From a virus: DNA of 38,237 nucleotides. The stretch spans positions 1 to 38,237 of IMG/VR virus record IMGVR_UViG_3300028283_000324; one strand, 5' to 3'. Position numbers and translations under genes: made by a program. Shown here piece after piece: positions 23,232-31,164 of the stretch. The notes beneath the pieces were generated by a model. That model had not been told where the DNA came from, searched no databases, and saw only the letters and a list, made by a program, of their open reading frames with translations. Within the stretch, counting starts at the first letter, position 1; every line of letters starts with the position of its first letter.

Positions 23232-23628
23232 CTTCCCCTCCGGTGACATTCGTCTTTGCAAGCAGTGCCAGAACCTTGGTTCCCGCCGTGAGGGTTGCGG
23301 CGTAGTTGAGCATAAGTACCTCGGCTGTAGCTCTTGTCGAGGTTGCGGCCTGATCGTAGCCGTTGGCATAGACATCAACAGTATAGGGCGAGGTTCCGGA
23401 TACTATTTTGGCGGGGACACTGGATACAGCCGAGCCGCCGCCCGGATTATTTACGGACTCCTGTGATGTGAAGGGTTTTGCACTGAGGGTGATTCCGTCA
23501 CCCATCTTCTTTACGAATATGGTTTTCCCATCGCCGAAAATGGTCATGGACTTTATCCAGTCCCAAAGTTGGGCATCCCAGCCTTTGGGTTTTTTCTGTC
23601 CGCTGATTGGTCTTTGTGGAATAATCAT
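23221..23628 (-). CDS. Small tail-region protein
   Basis: 135 aa from ATG 23628, which overlaps the upstream TGA (ATATGA). N-terminus MIIPQRPISGQKKPKGWDAQLWDWIK, then a Gly/Ser hinge (NPGGGSAVSSVP) and a C-terminal beta part (SPYTVDVYANGYDQAATSTRATAEVLML). The layout resembles small phage fibre-connector proteins. No family recognised. Confidence 0.55.
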   Translation of the reverse strand: MIIPQRPISGQKKPKGWDAQLWDWIKSMTIFGDGKTIFVKKMGDGITLSAKPFTSQESVNNPGGGSAVSSVPAKIVSGTSPYTVDVYANGYDQAATSTRATAEVLMLNYAATLTAGTKVLALLAKTNVTGGEDVV

Positions 23629-24491
23629 ATTGCCCAGTATCCGTCCGTATCCCATTTATCGCTGTATAAATATTTGTTCACACCTATCCAGTATTTACCG
23701 TCATTCTCCAGTCCGACCGGATAAGCGAGCCAACGGTAAACGCCACCAGAACTGGCCGGCCATCTGAACCGTTGGGCAGGATCCCGTAAACCCGTCCCCG
23801 GTATCAAGAAATTTTCGGCATCTTGTATGTGCTTGCAGTATTTTTTCTCGGAGATTTCAGCCTGAGGCCGCAGGAAAACTTCCTGCCCCGGTTTGGTCAT
23901 GCCCATACTCTTTTTCCAGAAATATTCACCGGTATCGTCCTTTTCCCTGGCCGGAATAGATTTCGACCATACCCATTTTATCCCGTCAGCCTCATTATAA
24001 GCCTCAACTGATTTGGAAGTTGCCCACCATGAAGGAAATGTAAGTATGGGATAATTGGAATCAATGTTGGTGGGTTTGGCCGGGTCAACTTTAAATTTTT
24101 CAAACAGATTGTAATTCCAGTTTGTGCGGTAAACCAGAACCCCGGCGGTGTTGTAGGTTTCCTCAAGCATTTTATCAATCATATTGATATTCAGGCTGTA
24201 TTTCACGTCAAGATTATTTGCAACCAAGGAACTGCCGGGGCTGTTAAGATCATTGGTGTATTGCAACTTAAGCGTTCCGTATCCTATGCCCGACGAAATA
24301 TTATAGTCGATAAAAAATCCGTCGCGGTCAGTGGAATCGTCAAACACCCCGGTCCCTGGAATAAGCGTAAGGATATCGTCCATAAGGGAGGAATTGAAAG
24401 AATAAATCCGGGTTATGAATTTTTCCGTCATACTGCCGGAAAGTTCTGGACTTTCGGGTTTTTCTGTTAAAAGGTAGCTGGTTACGCCCAT
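23625..24491 (-). CDS. Distal-tail-position hypothetical protein
   Basis: 288 aa. ATG 24491 follows GGAGGAG and overlaps the tape-measure stop. Sequence has KFITRIYSFNSSLMDDILTLIPGTG and an aromatic C-terminus (PVGLENDGKYWIGVNKYLY). Directly after the tape measure, siphophages normally encode the distal tail protein (Dit) and then the tail tip; this position is the basis for the tentative role. Sequence alone does not identify Dit. Confidence 0.55.
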   Translation of the reverse strand: MGVTSYLLTEKPESPELSGSMTEKFITRIYSFNSSLMDDILTLIPGTGVFDDSTDRDGFFIDYNISSGIGYGTLKLQYTNDLNSPGSSLVANNLDVKYSLNINMIDKMLEETYNTAGVLVYRTNWNYNLFEKFKVDPAKPTNIDSNYPILTFPSWWATSKSVEAYNEADGIKWVWSKSIPAREKDDTGEYFWKKSMGMTKPGQEVFLRPQAEISEKKYCKHIQDAENFLIPGTGLRDPAQRFRWPASSGGVYRWLAYPVGLENDGKYWIGVNKYLYSDKWDTDGYWAI

Positions 24492-26029
24492 TTGGTTTCT
24501 CCTCCGGACATGGCGATCTTGTCTTTTACCTCTTTAAGGACTGTGGCAATCTCTTTTTGCACTGTGAGCTGATTGTTCTGCACCGCGTCGGAAGCCCCGC
24601 CAATCGAACCGCCGATCCGCTTGACTGAATCGCTGATTACAGGAGCTTCCATCTGCAGCGGTTTGATTTCCGATTTTTGGGTAAGATCATAAAGTGCGCC
24701 GGTGGATTCTTTAAGTTTCTCTATTTTTTTAGGATCGGTTTTCTGATCCGCGTCCCGTGCCTCTTTTTCTGCGGCATTCACCGCCTCCTGTATTGCCGCC
24801 TCTCTGCCTTTCCCCTCATTAACAAGTTTCTGCACTGCTATTTTCTCATTCAGAAGACGGATGGATTCAGATGCCGAACTATTGTAGCCATATTCTTTTT
24901 GGTCACGGTCTGCCTGCCATTTGGAGGCTTCCTTGGACAAGGTGTCTATTTCTTTCTGGGCGGCGGCGTTCTCTGCGAATTTCGCGGCGGCATCCTCACG
25001 GGAAATTTTTTCCAGTCTGGCTTTTTCATCGGCGGCTTTTTTAGCATTCAGATCTTTTTCAGTTACTGGCTGTGTAATACTTTCGACGCCCCCCCCTTTA
25101 AAAATTTCATTATATTTTTTATAATCTTCCGAAGATATAATTTGCATGCGCGACCCTGCGATATTATCATAAGTGACCTCTACAGACTCATTAAATATCT
25201 TCCTGCGTTCGTCATTATTTTTAGTGTTCTCAATCTTATCCCTGTATCTTGCCCCGGCCTCTTTTAAAAAGCCCTCCTTTGTAATAATTCCTTCTTTTTT
25301 TGCGCTTTCCAACGTTCTCTTATTGTTTATAATGGCGGTCATTTCCTCAACAATTTTTTTTAAATATTCAACAAGTCCGGAATTTATAAAAAGCGCCTTT
25401 ATGGCTCCCGCCAGTTTAGACATCGCCTTTTCAAGTTCATGCGCCGCTTCAACCGCCTCCCCGGACATTATAGCCCCTACGTCCTGAGCTTCCCTGCCGA
25501 GCTCTTTAAAATTATCCAGCATCGGAATGAGTGCCATTCCGCCTTTACCGAATATATCCACCGCATACGCTGACCGCTTTGTAGCGTCTGTAATCTGATT
25601 CAGAGCCCCGGCGATCAGTTCAAAGAGCTGCTGGGGGGATTTGTTTTGGACTTCATCCAGGGAAATACCGAGTTTATTCAAGGTTGTTTCGGCTTCCTTG
25701 CTGCCGTTTATCGCATCAGTGACCACGCCTGACATTTTTTTAAATGCGCCCGTGACAGCGTCCATATCCGTGCCAGTCTGCTTTGCGGCATAGGCGAGTT
25801 TCTGGTATTCTTCGGCAGATAATCCGAGTTTTTTAGATCCTTCAGCAACCTGAGCGGCGGATACTATTGCTTCTTTACCAAAATCAAATAAAGCGCGTGC
25901 GCCAAACATACCGGTAAGCTGACCTGCAATACTTTTACCAAAACCATTGACTAAATTTCTGGCTTTATTGAGTCCAGCCTGCAGGCCACTTATTTCCGCG
26001 CCGATTTCAAGTTTCATTTTACCCGACAT
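24482..26029 (-). CDS. Tail tape measure protein
   Basis: 515 aa, short for the class. The N-terminus (MKLEIGAEISGLQAGLNKARNLVNGFGKS) and the SKKLGLSAEEYQKLAYAAKQTGTDMDAVTGAFKKM segment are typical of phage tail-length proteins. DATKRSAYAVDIFGKGGMALIPML is the conserved tape-measure GKxG motif. The C-terminal 300 residues are highly helical, Lys/Glu/Ala rich coiled coil. It sets tail length; at about 0.15 nm per residue the tail would be roughly 75-80 nm. Overlaps the upstream gene by 11 bp. Confidence 0.85.
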   Translation of the reverse strand: MSGKMKLEIGAEISGLQAGLNKARNLVNGFGKSIAGQLTGMFGARALFDFGKEAIVSAAQVAEGSKKLGLSAEEYQKLAYAAKQTGTDMDAVTGAFKKMSGVVTDAINGSKEAETTLNKLGISLDEVQNKSPQQLFELIAGALNQITDATKRSAYAVDIFGKGGMALIPMLDNFKELGREAQDVGAIMSGEAVEAAHELEKAMSKLAGAIKALFINSGLVEYLKKIVEEMTAIINNKRTLESAKKEGIITKEGFLKEAGARYRDKIENTKNNDERRKIFNESVEVTYDNIAGSRMQIISSEDYKKYNEIFKGGGVESITQPVTEKDLNAKKAADEKARLEKISREDAAAKFAENAAAQKEIDTLSKEASKWQADRDQKEYGYNSSASESIRLLNEKIAVQKLVNEGKGREAAIQEAVNAAEKEARDADQKTDPKKIEKLKESTGALYDLTQKSEIKPLQMEAPVISDSVKRIGGSIGGASDAVQNNQLTVQKEIATVLKEVKDKIAMSGGETKWA

Positions 26030-26948
26030 TGACAGCCCCCTTGTTTTCAGGGGTTGGGATTTCCTTGTCGGAAATCAGATCAACCGGTTTTTCTTTTTCC
26101 TTCAGAAATGATTTAAAGGCATCCGCGTATTCTTTTTTTATTTCCGGCCTGGCTTTTTCCTGTTTTGCGGTAAGCGGATAAATATCAGGACGGGAGATCT
26201 GCCACGGATGCAGTTCCCCTTTCGCCTCCCGTTCATTTGCCAGTTTCAGCTGGAGCCTTATATCATCTTCATCTTTCGGCCTGGTCACACCTTTGACCCC
26301 GTTCCTTCTGGTTTCACATGCGGCAATGTGACCTATCAGGCAAAGCGGAACATCCCAGATGACATCATCATACCGGATATTAAGCTTTTCGCTTACCATG
26401 GCAACCCCGGCGATTGTTTCAGCGCCGAAAAGATAAGGCATCCATGCGCCGCCCCCCATATTGGGAATCATCTCGTATCCCGAGAACGTATCAACAGTCA
26501 GAAAATTCCGGAACGCAATCAAATCCTTAAGGGTCAATCTTTCGGCATGTATCTTTTCGGCGAATTTCGCAATCTTGAAATCCCAGAACAGCCATGTTTT
26601 CACATCATCGGCCTTAAATCTGGACTTGCCTCCGGACTGCACCCATTCCTTGACTTCCAAGGCCGCGTCTTTACGGTAATATGAGATATACAGGGCACGG
26701 CAGAAATCCATTGCATCAGAATTTGAGAAGTCCTTGATGAATAGGGAATCAATTACTTCGAGGAGCGAAAACACGCCGATTGACGGCGGCTGGATTTCCA
26801 GAGGGAGCGGTTTGCAGTTTTTAAAAATACGGTAGAAGAGTCCGCCGTCATATCCGGCAACGGTAAAAGGCAGATTCAGACAGGAGAATATCTCCGAGTC
26901 GAAATCTATCTTTTTGTTCTTGATGAACCTTGCCGGAACTTCCGCCAT
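26019..26948 (-). CDS. Hypothetical protein in the tail-chaperone position
   Basis: 309 aa, SD AAGGGTC. The N-terminal half (FIKNKKIDFDSEIFSCLNLPFTVAGYDGG...) has a helical tail-chaperone-like look. The C-terminal 90 residues are charged and disordered (RPEIKKEYADAFKSFLKEKEKP). It lies between the tail-tube region and the tape measure, where siphophages encode gpG/gpGT-type tail assembly chaperones. I see no slippery frameshift pair, so this single protein may replace them. Tentative. Confidence 0.55.
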   Translation of the reverse strand: MAEVPARFIKNKKIDFDSEIFSCLNLPFTVAGYDGGLFYRIFKNCKPLPLEIQPPSIGVFSLLEVIDSLFIKDFSNSDAMDFCRALYISYYRKDAALEVKEWVQSGGKSRFKADDVKTWLFWDFKIAKFAEKIHAERLTLKDLIAFRNFLTVDTFSGYEMIPNMGGGAWMPYLFGAETIAGVAMVSEKLNIRYDDVIWDVPLCLIGHIAACETRRNGVKGVTRPKDEDDIRLQLKLANEREAKGELHPWQISRPDIYPLTAKQEKARPEIKKEYADAFKSFLKEKEKPVDLISDKEIPTPENKGAVNVG

Positions 26949-26973
26949 GGATTGACCCTTTCACGCTTATAAA

Positions 26974-27282
26974 TTACGCGCCGGTCGTTGTCGTGGTGGT
27001 AGCGCCGGTGCCAGCACCTAATGCGGTGACTCTTGTCTTTGTGGCTTTGGAATAGTCGGAATTTGACTTGTCTATGCCATGCTCGGTAACCGCAGTTGTG
27101 CCGGTCTGGCCGTTTACAGCTTCATTGGTAATCGCATCGGCGTAAACTTCCTCGGTGACAGTCTTTTCACCGCCATGAGTGGTGTAATTAAGGATCTCGC
27201 CCTTGCCGTTGACTTTTTTTGCAATGTCAACTTTGTTTGATTCTTTTACGCTGATTTCGTCGCTTGGTGTTCCAAATGCCAT
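26974..27282 (-). CDS. Small virion-region protein with poly-Thr tail
   Basis: 102 aa from ATG 27282, with AAGGAG 8 bases upstream; an upstream in-frame ATG in the previous gene is rejected. MAFGTPSDEISVKESNKVDIAKKVNGKGE... then GTTAVTEHGIDKSNS, ending GAGTGATTTTTTGA. It sits in the tail-tube position but is short for a tube protein, so it may be a small tube, decoration or minor tail protein. The Thr run uses ACC, ACG and ACA mixed. Confidence 0.65.
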   Translation of the reverse strand: MAFGTPSDEISVKESNKVDIAKKVNGKGEILNYTTHGGEKTVTEEVYADAITNEAVNGQTGTTAVTEHGIDKSNSDYSKATKTRVTALGAGTGATTTTTTGA

Positions 27283-27299
27283 TGTGTGATCTCCTTTAT

Positions 27300-27776
27300 T
27301 TAAGTTTCTGTTATGAAAATATCGCATGCCGCGAGCATCATCTGATAATCCTTGACCGGTTCAAAAGTTTCATCTCCGCCCTGGCGGACTATGCCATCAA
27401 TAGTCAATCCAGCCGCCGTTCCAAGCGTGGATTTCGTCATTGTGCGGATCAGATCAAAACACTCCCTGTAAAGGGTATTGCAGATCGCCCGGTCCTTGTC
27501 TGCCGGAATATGTGTAAGGCAAACCAGTTTCACCGGAATCTTAGAATGCGGGAATCCGGGGGCTATCGGCTCGCATGGGGCGCAGTGAATGACAATGTAT
27601 TTGGCCGGGCGATCCTCGGTTTTATTGTCCATAAAATGAAACATGGCTGTGCCGTGCCCGGCGCCGCCGGATGAAAAATAGGGCCTCTGTCCGAGCAGGG
27701 AAATAAATCCCGCCTGTAGTTTATGCTCGTAACTCTGTCCCGTTGTGGTAGTAGTGGTTGTTGTGGTGTCAGGCAT
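27300..27776 (-). CDS. Tail terminator-like protein with poly-Thr N-terminus
   Basis: 158 aa, starting MPD followed by nine threonines in mixed codons (ACC, ACA, ACT, ACG), then GQSYEHKLQAGFISLLGQRPYF. The remaining part has the alpha/beta character of head-tail or tail-terminator proteins (KYIVIHCAPCEPIAP, VKLVCLTHIPAD, IRTMTKSTLG). Position between tail completion and tube fits the terminator. The Thr run is the unusual part; see findings. Confidence 0.6.
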   Translation of the reverse strand: MPDTTTTTTTTTGQSYEHKLQAGFISLLGQRPYFSSGGAGHGTAMFHFMDNKTEDRPAKYIVIHCAPCEPIAPGFPHSKIPVKLVCLTHIPADKDRAICNTLYRECFDLIRTMTKSTLGTAAGLTIDGIVRQGGDETFEPVKDYQMMLAACDIFITET

Positions 27777-27777
27777 A

Positions 27778-28473
27778 TCAATATCCCTCTATTGCCTTCA
27801 TTTTTAACTCATATGAATGGACAAGTCTTTTTTCGGCATTCGCCAATCCCACGGCGGCGGAATTCGGTGAAGTTTTCCCGATATAGTCAACCAAGTTAGT
27901 CACTGAAATACCGGCTTTAGTAGGCGTGTAGCGTTCCTGCAAAACCGAAAGACTGCGGCGGTTATCCCCTGTATCCTCAAACGCAGATCCTCTCAATGCG
28001 CCGTACCAGCCCACTTTCCCGGCTCCGGCGTGGGGAATTCTGCCAACCTTTGAAGATTTATCATATCCATGAGGATTGCCGCTACCAAAATAAGGCGACC
28101 AATCCCAATGATTTTTCTTTTTGCTCCATAATTCATAAAATGAGGTGATCCGGTTTATACCGCGCCTCATCGCCTTTTCGCCAAAATCATTTTTATTGCG
28201 GAAAATCTTGCCTCTTGCGGATATGTACCAGAACCAGCCGTCTATTGCATTTGTGATTTCAACAATTGGCCGGTACCTGTATTTATCGGTCAACCCCTTA
28301 ACCGTGCCGGATGTTCCGGGTTTCGTTGCCTTGCTTGCGCTCTGCAAGCCGAAAATCATGGCCTGACGGCAAAGATCTTTCATCGGCTTGCCAAGAGTAT
28401 TTGATATTTTCGCAAGTATCTTCGAAAACCTCTCAATATCAGCAGGATTAACATGGACTGTCGGTGTTATCAT
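27778..28473 (-). CDS. Tail completion protein (HK97-gp10-like)
   Basis: 231 aa. Starts MITPTVHVNPADIERFSKILAKISNTLGKPMKDLCRQAM..., typical of gp10/minor-tail-Z-type neck proteins, and later VGRIPHAGAGKVGWYG and a C-terminal YIGKTSPNSAAVGLANAEKRLVHSYELKMK. Overlaps its upstream partner by ATGA. Role: joins tail to head. Confidence 0.65.
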   Translation of the reverse strand: MITPTVHVNPADIERFSKILAKISNTLGKPMKDLCRQAMIFGLQSASKATKPGTSGTVKGLTDKYRYRPIVEITNAIDGWFWYISARGKIFRNKNDFGEKAMRRGINRITSFYELWSKKKNHWDWSPYFGSGNPHGYDKSSKVGRIPHAGAGKVGWYGALRGSAFEDTGDNRRSLSVLQERYTPTKAGISVTNLVDYIGKTSPNSAAVGLANAEKRLVHSYELKMKAIEGY

Positions 28474-28784
28474 GTTATTGCGTCTCCCAGATGAAGGAAA
28501 AGGGCGATATCCGCGCTGTCGGATTCGTCATTTAAAACTTGATAATCAACATTATCAACTTTCACCGTATCTCCTTTGCCCGGAATGGCGGACACAAGGG
28601 CTTTCCTTGCGGTCACAGAGAGTTTGTAATTATCCCCGTATCCGTATTCGGAATACTGCTGTTCTCGCGACAGTTTTGATTTGGAACACGGAATAGCCGC
28701 TGCACTGCCGATGACCAGATCATGAGGATCATCGGCGATCATGCAATCCAAATCATTTCCAAGCTGTTCTTTGTCAATTGCCAT
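28470..28784 (-). CDS. Head completion / head-tail connector
   Basis: 104 aa. MAIDKEQLGNDLDCMIADDPHDLVIGS... then KLSREQQYSEYGYGDNYKLSVTARKALVSAIPGKGDTVKVDNVDYQVL; beta-rich with the GDxVxVDxxxYxV signature of gpFII/connector-type small head-tail proteins. Lies directly after the capsid gene in transcription order. Confidence 0.65.
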   Translation of the reverse strand: MAIDKEQLGNDLDCMIADDPHDLVIGSAAAIPCSKSKLSREQQYSEYGYGDNYKLSVTARKALVSAIPGKGDTVKVDNVDYQVLNDESDSADIALFLHLGDAIT

Positions 28785-28849
28785 TGTAAATATCCGTAAA
28801 AGGATAGGGAGCCGGGTGAAAGGGAACCCGGCCCCCTACTGGACTGAGG

Positions 28850-29878
28850 TTATCCAGCGGTTGTGGTTGTGGTTGTGGTCGCAGCCGTAGTCGTTGTCGT
28901 AGTTGCGGCGGTTGTGGTAGTGGTAGTCGTCACGGTGGACTCGTTGTCATCAACCGCATCGCTCACTACAATCTGAATCGCACGGCCTGCGGCATCCCAT
29001 GAAGCCGGGAACGGAGCCGGGGCACCAGTAGGATTCGTTGCAGTCCTGGAAGCCTGGAGCTGGCCGAGCCCCTTCATGCTCATCAGAATGCAGTTGATGA
29101 AGGGGAGGCGGTCGCTCGGGAACTTCGCGAAGAGCTGGGAAAGGAGCGCGTCCGTCACACCTTTTCCGGTCGCGCCGTCAATATTGTAGGCAAATGCCAC
29201 AGAATATTTTCCGGCGACCTGTAAGCCAAGGTATCCGCCTGCAGCAACGTTGTAATCGTTGCGGGTTGCGCCCGTGTTGATGTTAGTGATGAACGGGGAA
29301 ATGGCAGGTTCGGAATAGGTCATATTGCCGTTGTTGCCTATGATTCCGGCGACATCTTCCACGCCGACAATCATCATATATACGCGCGTTCCGCCGGAGC
29401 CGCCGACGTTGATGCTGTTGCCATCATAAAGATTTGCAAGCTGTTGGAGGCCGTCGAAACCCTTGGAGGTGTCCGTGCCTTTGATTACCTGGGCTTCGAC
29501 AGCGGCCAGACCGGCATTCAGGGAGCGCATGGTTTTCTTTTCCATGTATGCGCCCTTGTTGACCTTTCCGTCGACGGAGGCGACATCCTCATGCCATGAG
29601 AAGTCGATGTATTTGAGATCAAGCGAGCGTGTGAGCTCCTGGGCGGATGCGTTGACCACGCCTTCGCCGATAGCCCTGAATGCTACTCCGGCTGCGGTTT
29701 TCACAACCGTGAATTTGTGCTGTGTGCCGTTGGAGGCTACAATCCATGGGAGGCGTTTGAAAAACTGTGTGGGCTGGACAATCTCCGAATGTTCGAATTC
29801 GGCAAGATTCCTGTCATTCATCCGGATAATACCGTTGAGGGTATCCGGTGCGTACTGTGTTCCATTCGTGTGAGGCAT
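28850..29878 (-). CDS. Major capsid protein with Thr-rich C-terminal tail
   Basis: 342 aa, SD AGGAGATT. N-terminus MPHTNGTQYAPDTLNGIIRMNDRNLAEF..., then SLDLKYIDFSWHEDVASVDGKVNKGAYMEKKTMRSLNAGLAAVEAQVIKG and GVEDVAGIIGNNGNM, typical of HK97-fold shells; it follows the protease/scaffold as in lambda-like phages. The last 30 residues form three threonine blocks (7, 6 and 7) separated by Ala-Ala and ending AG. Codons ACC, ACA, ACG and ACT alternate, so selection acts on Thr. Such a tail would be flexible and probably exposed; see findings. Confidence 0.85.
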   Translation of the reverse strand: MPHTNGTQYAPDTLNGIIRMNDRNLAEFEHSEIVQPTQFFKRLPWIVASNGTQHKFTVVKTAAGVAFRAIGEGVVNASAQELTRSLDLKYIDFSWHEDVASVDGKVNKGAYMEKKTMRSLNAGLAAVEAQVIKGTDTSKGFDGLQQLANLYDGNSINVGGSGGTRVYMMIVGVEDVAGIIGNNGNMTYSEPAISPFITNINTGATRNDYNVAAGGYLGLQVAGKYSVAFAYNIDGATGKGVTDALLSQLFAKFPSDRLPFINCILMSMKGLGQLQASRTATNPTGAPAPFPASWDAAGRAIQIVVSDAVDDNESTVTTTTTTTAATTTTTTAATTTTTTTAG

Positions 29879-29923
29879 TTTGATAATCTCCTGTGATTAT
29901 TTGATTTTTTGGATTGCTTACGG

Positions 29924-30352
29924 TTAAACTGTCTTGAACATCTTCTGGAAGGGTTTGGATTCCTCCCTAGGGACTTTCACCGGTTCCGTACCGCTTAATT
30001 TCTCAAGGGACTGAACCCGGTCCTTAAGTTCTTTGTTTTCGGCTTCGAGTTTTGCAGTATGCTTTTTCTGGGCATCTGCAAAATTTCCACCGGCGGCAAA
30101 GACTTCCGATGCGATTTCAGCTCCGAACACATCAAGCATCTGCTTGAACATCGTCTTGCTGTCATCGTCTTTTTTGGCAAGCTCGGGAACTGCGACGGGC
30201 TCCGCCTTCACGGGTTCCACGGGCTTGACTACTATCGGCGCAACTGCTGGGGGCGGTTGCGCGGATAATGCTGTTTTCACTGGTTCCGGCGTACTTTCCG
30301 CCTGAACCTTGGTGGTCGATTCAGGAGAAACGGGCGTTACTGCATCTGCCAT
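29924..30352 (-). CDS. Nested scaffold protein, internal start
   Basis: 142 aa, in frame with the protease gene. The internal ATG at 30352 has AAGGAGA at 30367-30361 with 8 bases between, an ideal SD inside coding sequence. The product is exactly the scaffold part (MADAVTPVSPESTTKVQ..., coiled coil, KPFQKMFKTV). This is the lambda C/Nu3 arrangement, giving excess scaffold over protease. Confidence 0.7.
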   Translation of the reverse strand: MADAVTPVSPESTTKVQAESTPEPVKTALSAQPPPAVAPIVVKPVEPVKAEPVAVPELAKKDDDSKTMFKQMLDVFGAEIASEVFAAGGNFADAQKKHTAKLEAENKELKDRVQSLEKLSGTEPVKVPREESKPFQKMFKTV

Positions 30353-31162
30353 TTGCTTGTTCTCCTTGTTGGATTTTTTATAAATCTCGTAACGATCAAA
30401 AAAAGTATTGATTAATTCGGGACGTTTCTGGGCGAGTCCGAATACCTGGGGATGCAGATCGAGAAACTCGGAGACCTGGCCGGCAATAGTGGAATCGTTG
30501 AAGGCGCTGAAAATGCCGTTGGGATTGGCGGCGGGATCGTCAACCAGGTCAGAAGCGAGAAGGGATTTCTGTTCGACAAAAAGCTGTTCTGTCAGTTTTT
30601 CCCTGTCCACATCCAATTCATTGCCATCCTTGTCGGTATAGTACACTTCGAAACTCCGCCTGGTTTCGCGCCAATGCTCGTAATATTTTTTACCATCCGA
30701 ATCCTTCCTGTAAACACCGAAACGTTCAAAGACTATGGACATTCCGAAAGCCTTGGAATCTTCCGAGGCGAGAGAAAGCACGTAATTGTAAAGGTCTCCT
30801 TGCGGAGCGTCTTTTGCGGAATTGGAGAGAAACACGTCGGCGATTGCGACGCATTTACCGTCCGGAGTAGTTCCGGCTGTGAAATTCTTAGCGCGGCCAA
30901 GAAAGGTGCCAAGGGCTGTAGATGACATGTTTGGATGACCGAAACGGACTTTCAATCCCTGTTTTTTCTCGTTGCCGTTCTTGATTGTGTCGGCAATGAA
31001 ATCAGCGTCAAGACTCACGCCATGTCCTTTTGCTTCCCCTTCAGTAACTATGTAAACGCCGGACAATACTCCAGCTTCCTTGTCGATCTTTTCGGGTTTC
31101 TGTCCAAAAACAAAAGAGCTCATCAGCCATTTTTCATCGGTCTTTATATTGCTGTCCGGCAT
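29924..31162 (-). CDS. Prohead protease fused to scaffold
   Basis: 412 aa. Residues 1-260 are a protease-like domain: GVYIVTEGEAKGHGVSLDADFIADTI, the GLKVRFGHPNMSSTALGTFLGRAKNF block (candidate His/Ser), SLASEDSKAFGMSIVFERF, and LVDDPAANPNGIFSAF. Residues 270-412 are a Pro/Val linker and a helical coiled coil (FADAQKKHTAKLEAENKELKDRVQSLEKL) typical of scaffolds. SD GGAGGAAAATAATT. Expected to mature the shell and cleave itself. I cannot assign the catalytic residues with certainty. Confidence 0.72.
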   Translation of the reverse strand: MPDSNIKTDEKWLMSSFVFGQKPEKIDKEAGVLSGVYIVTEGEAKGHGVSLDADFIADTIKNGNEKKQGLKVRFGHPNMSSTALGTFLGRAKNFTAGTTPDGKCVAIADVFLSNSAKDAPQGDLYNYVLSLASEDSKAFGMSIVFERFGVYRKDSDGKKYYEHWRETRRSFEVYYTDKDGNELDVDREKLTEQLFVEQKSLLASDLVDDPAANPNGIFSAFNDSTIAGQVSEFLDLHPQVFGLAQKRPELINTFFDRYEIYKKSNKENKQMADAVTPVSPESTTKVQAESTPEPVKTALSAQPPPAVAPIVVKPVEPVKAEPVAVPELAKKDDDSKTMFKQMLDVFGAEIASEVFAAGGNFADAQKKHTAKLEAENKELKDRVQSLEKLSGTEPVKVPREESKPFQKMFKTV

Positions 31163-31164
31163 AA

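Noticed and set aside
22407-23378. 323-codon version of the tail gene starting at 23378
   Set aside because: The first 49 codons overlap the upstream gene out of frame and look random; a strong SD precedes the internal ATG at 23231.
26208-26684. 158-codon plus-strand ORF
   Set aside because: Shadow of the tail-region gene on the minus strand; no SD or promoter.
28850-28935. Poly-Thr coding as a DNA microsatellite
   Set aside because: All four Thr codons are mixed, so the repeat is at protein level, not a simple DNA slippage tract.
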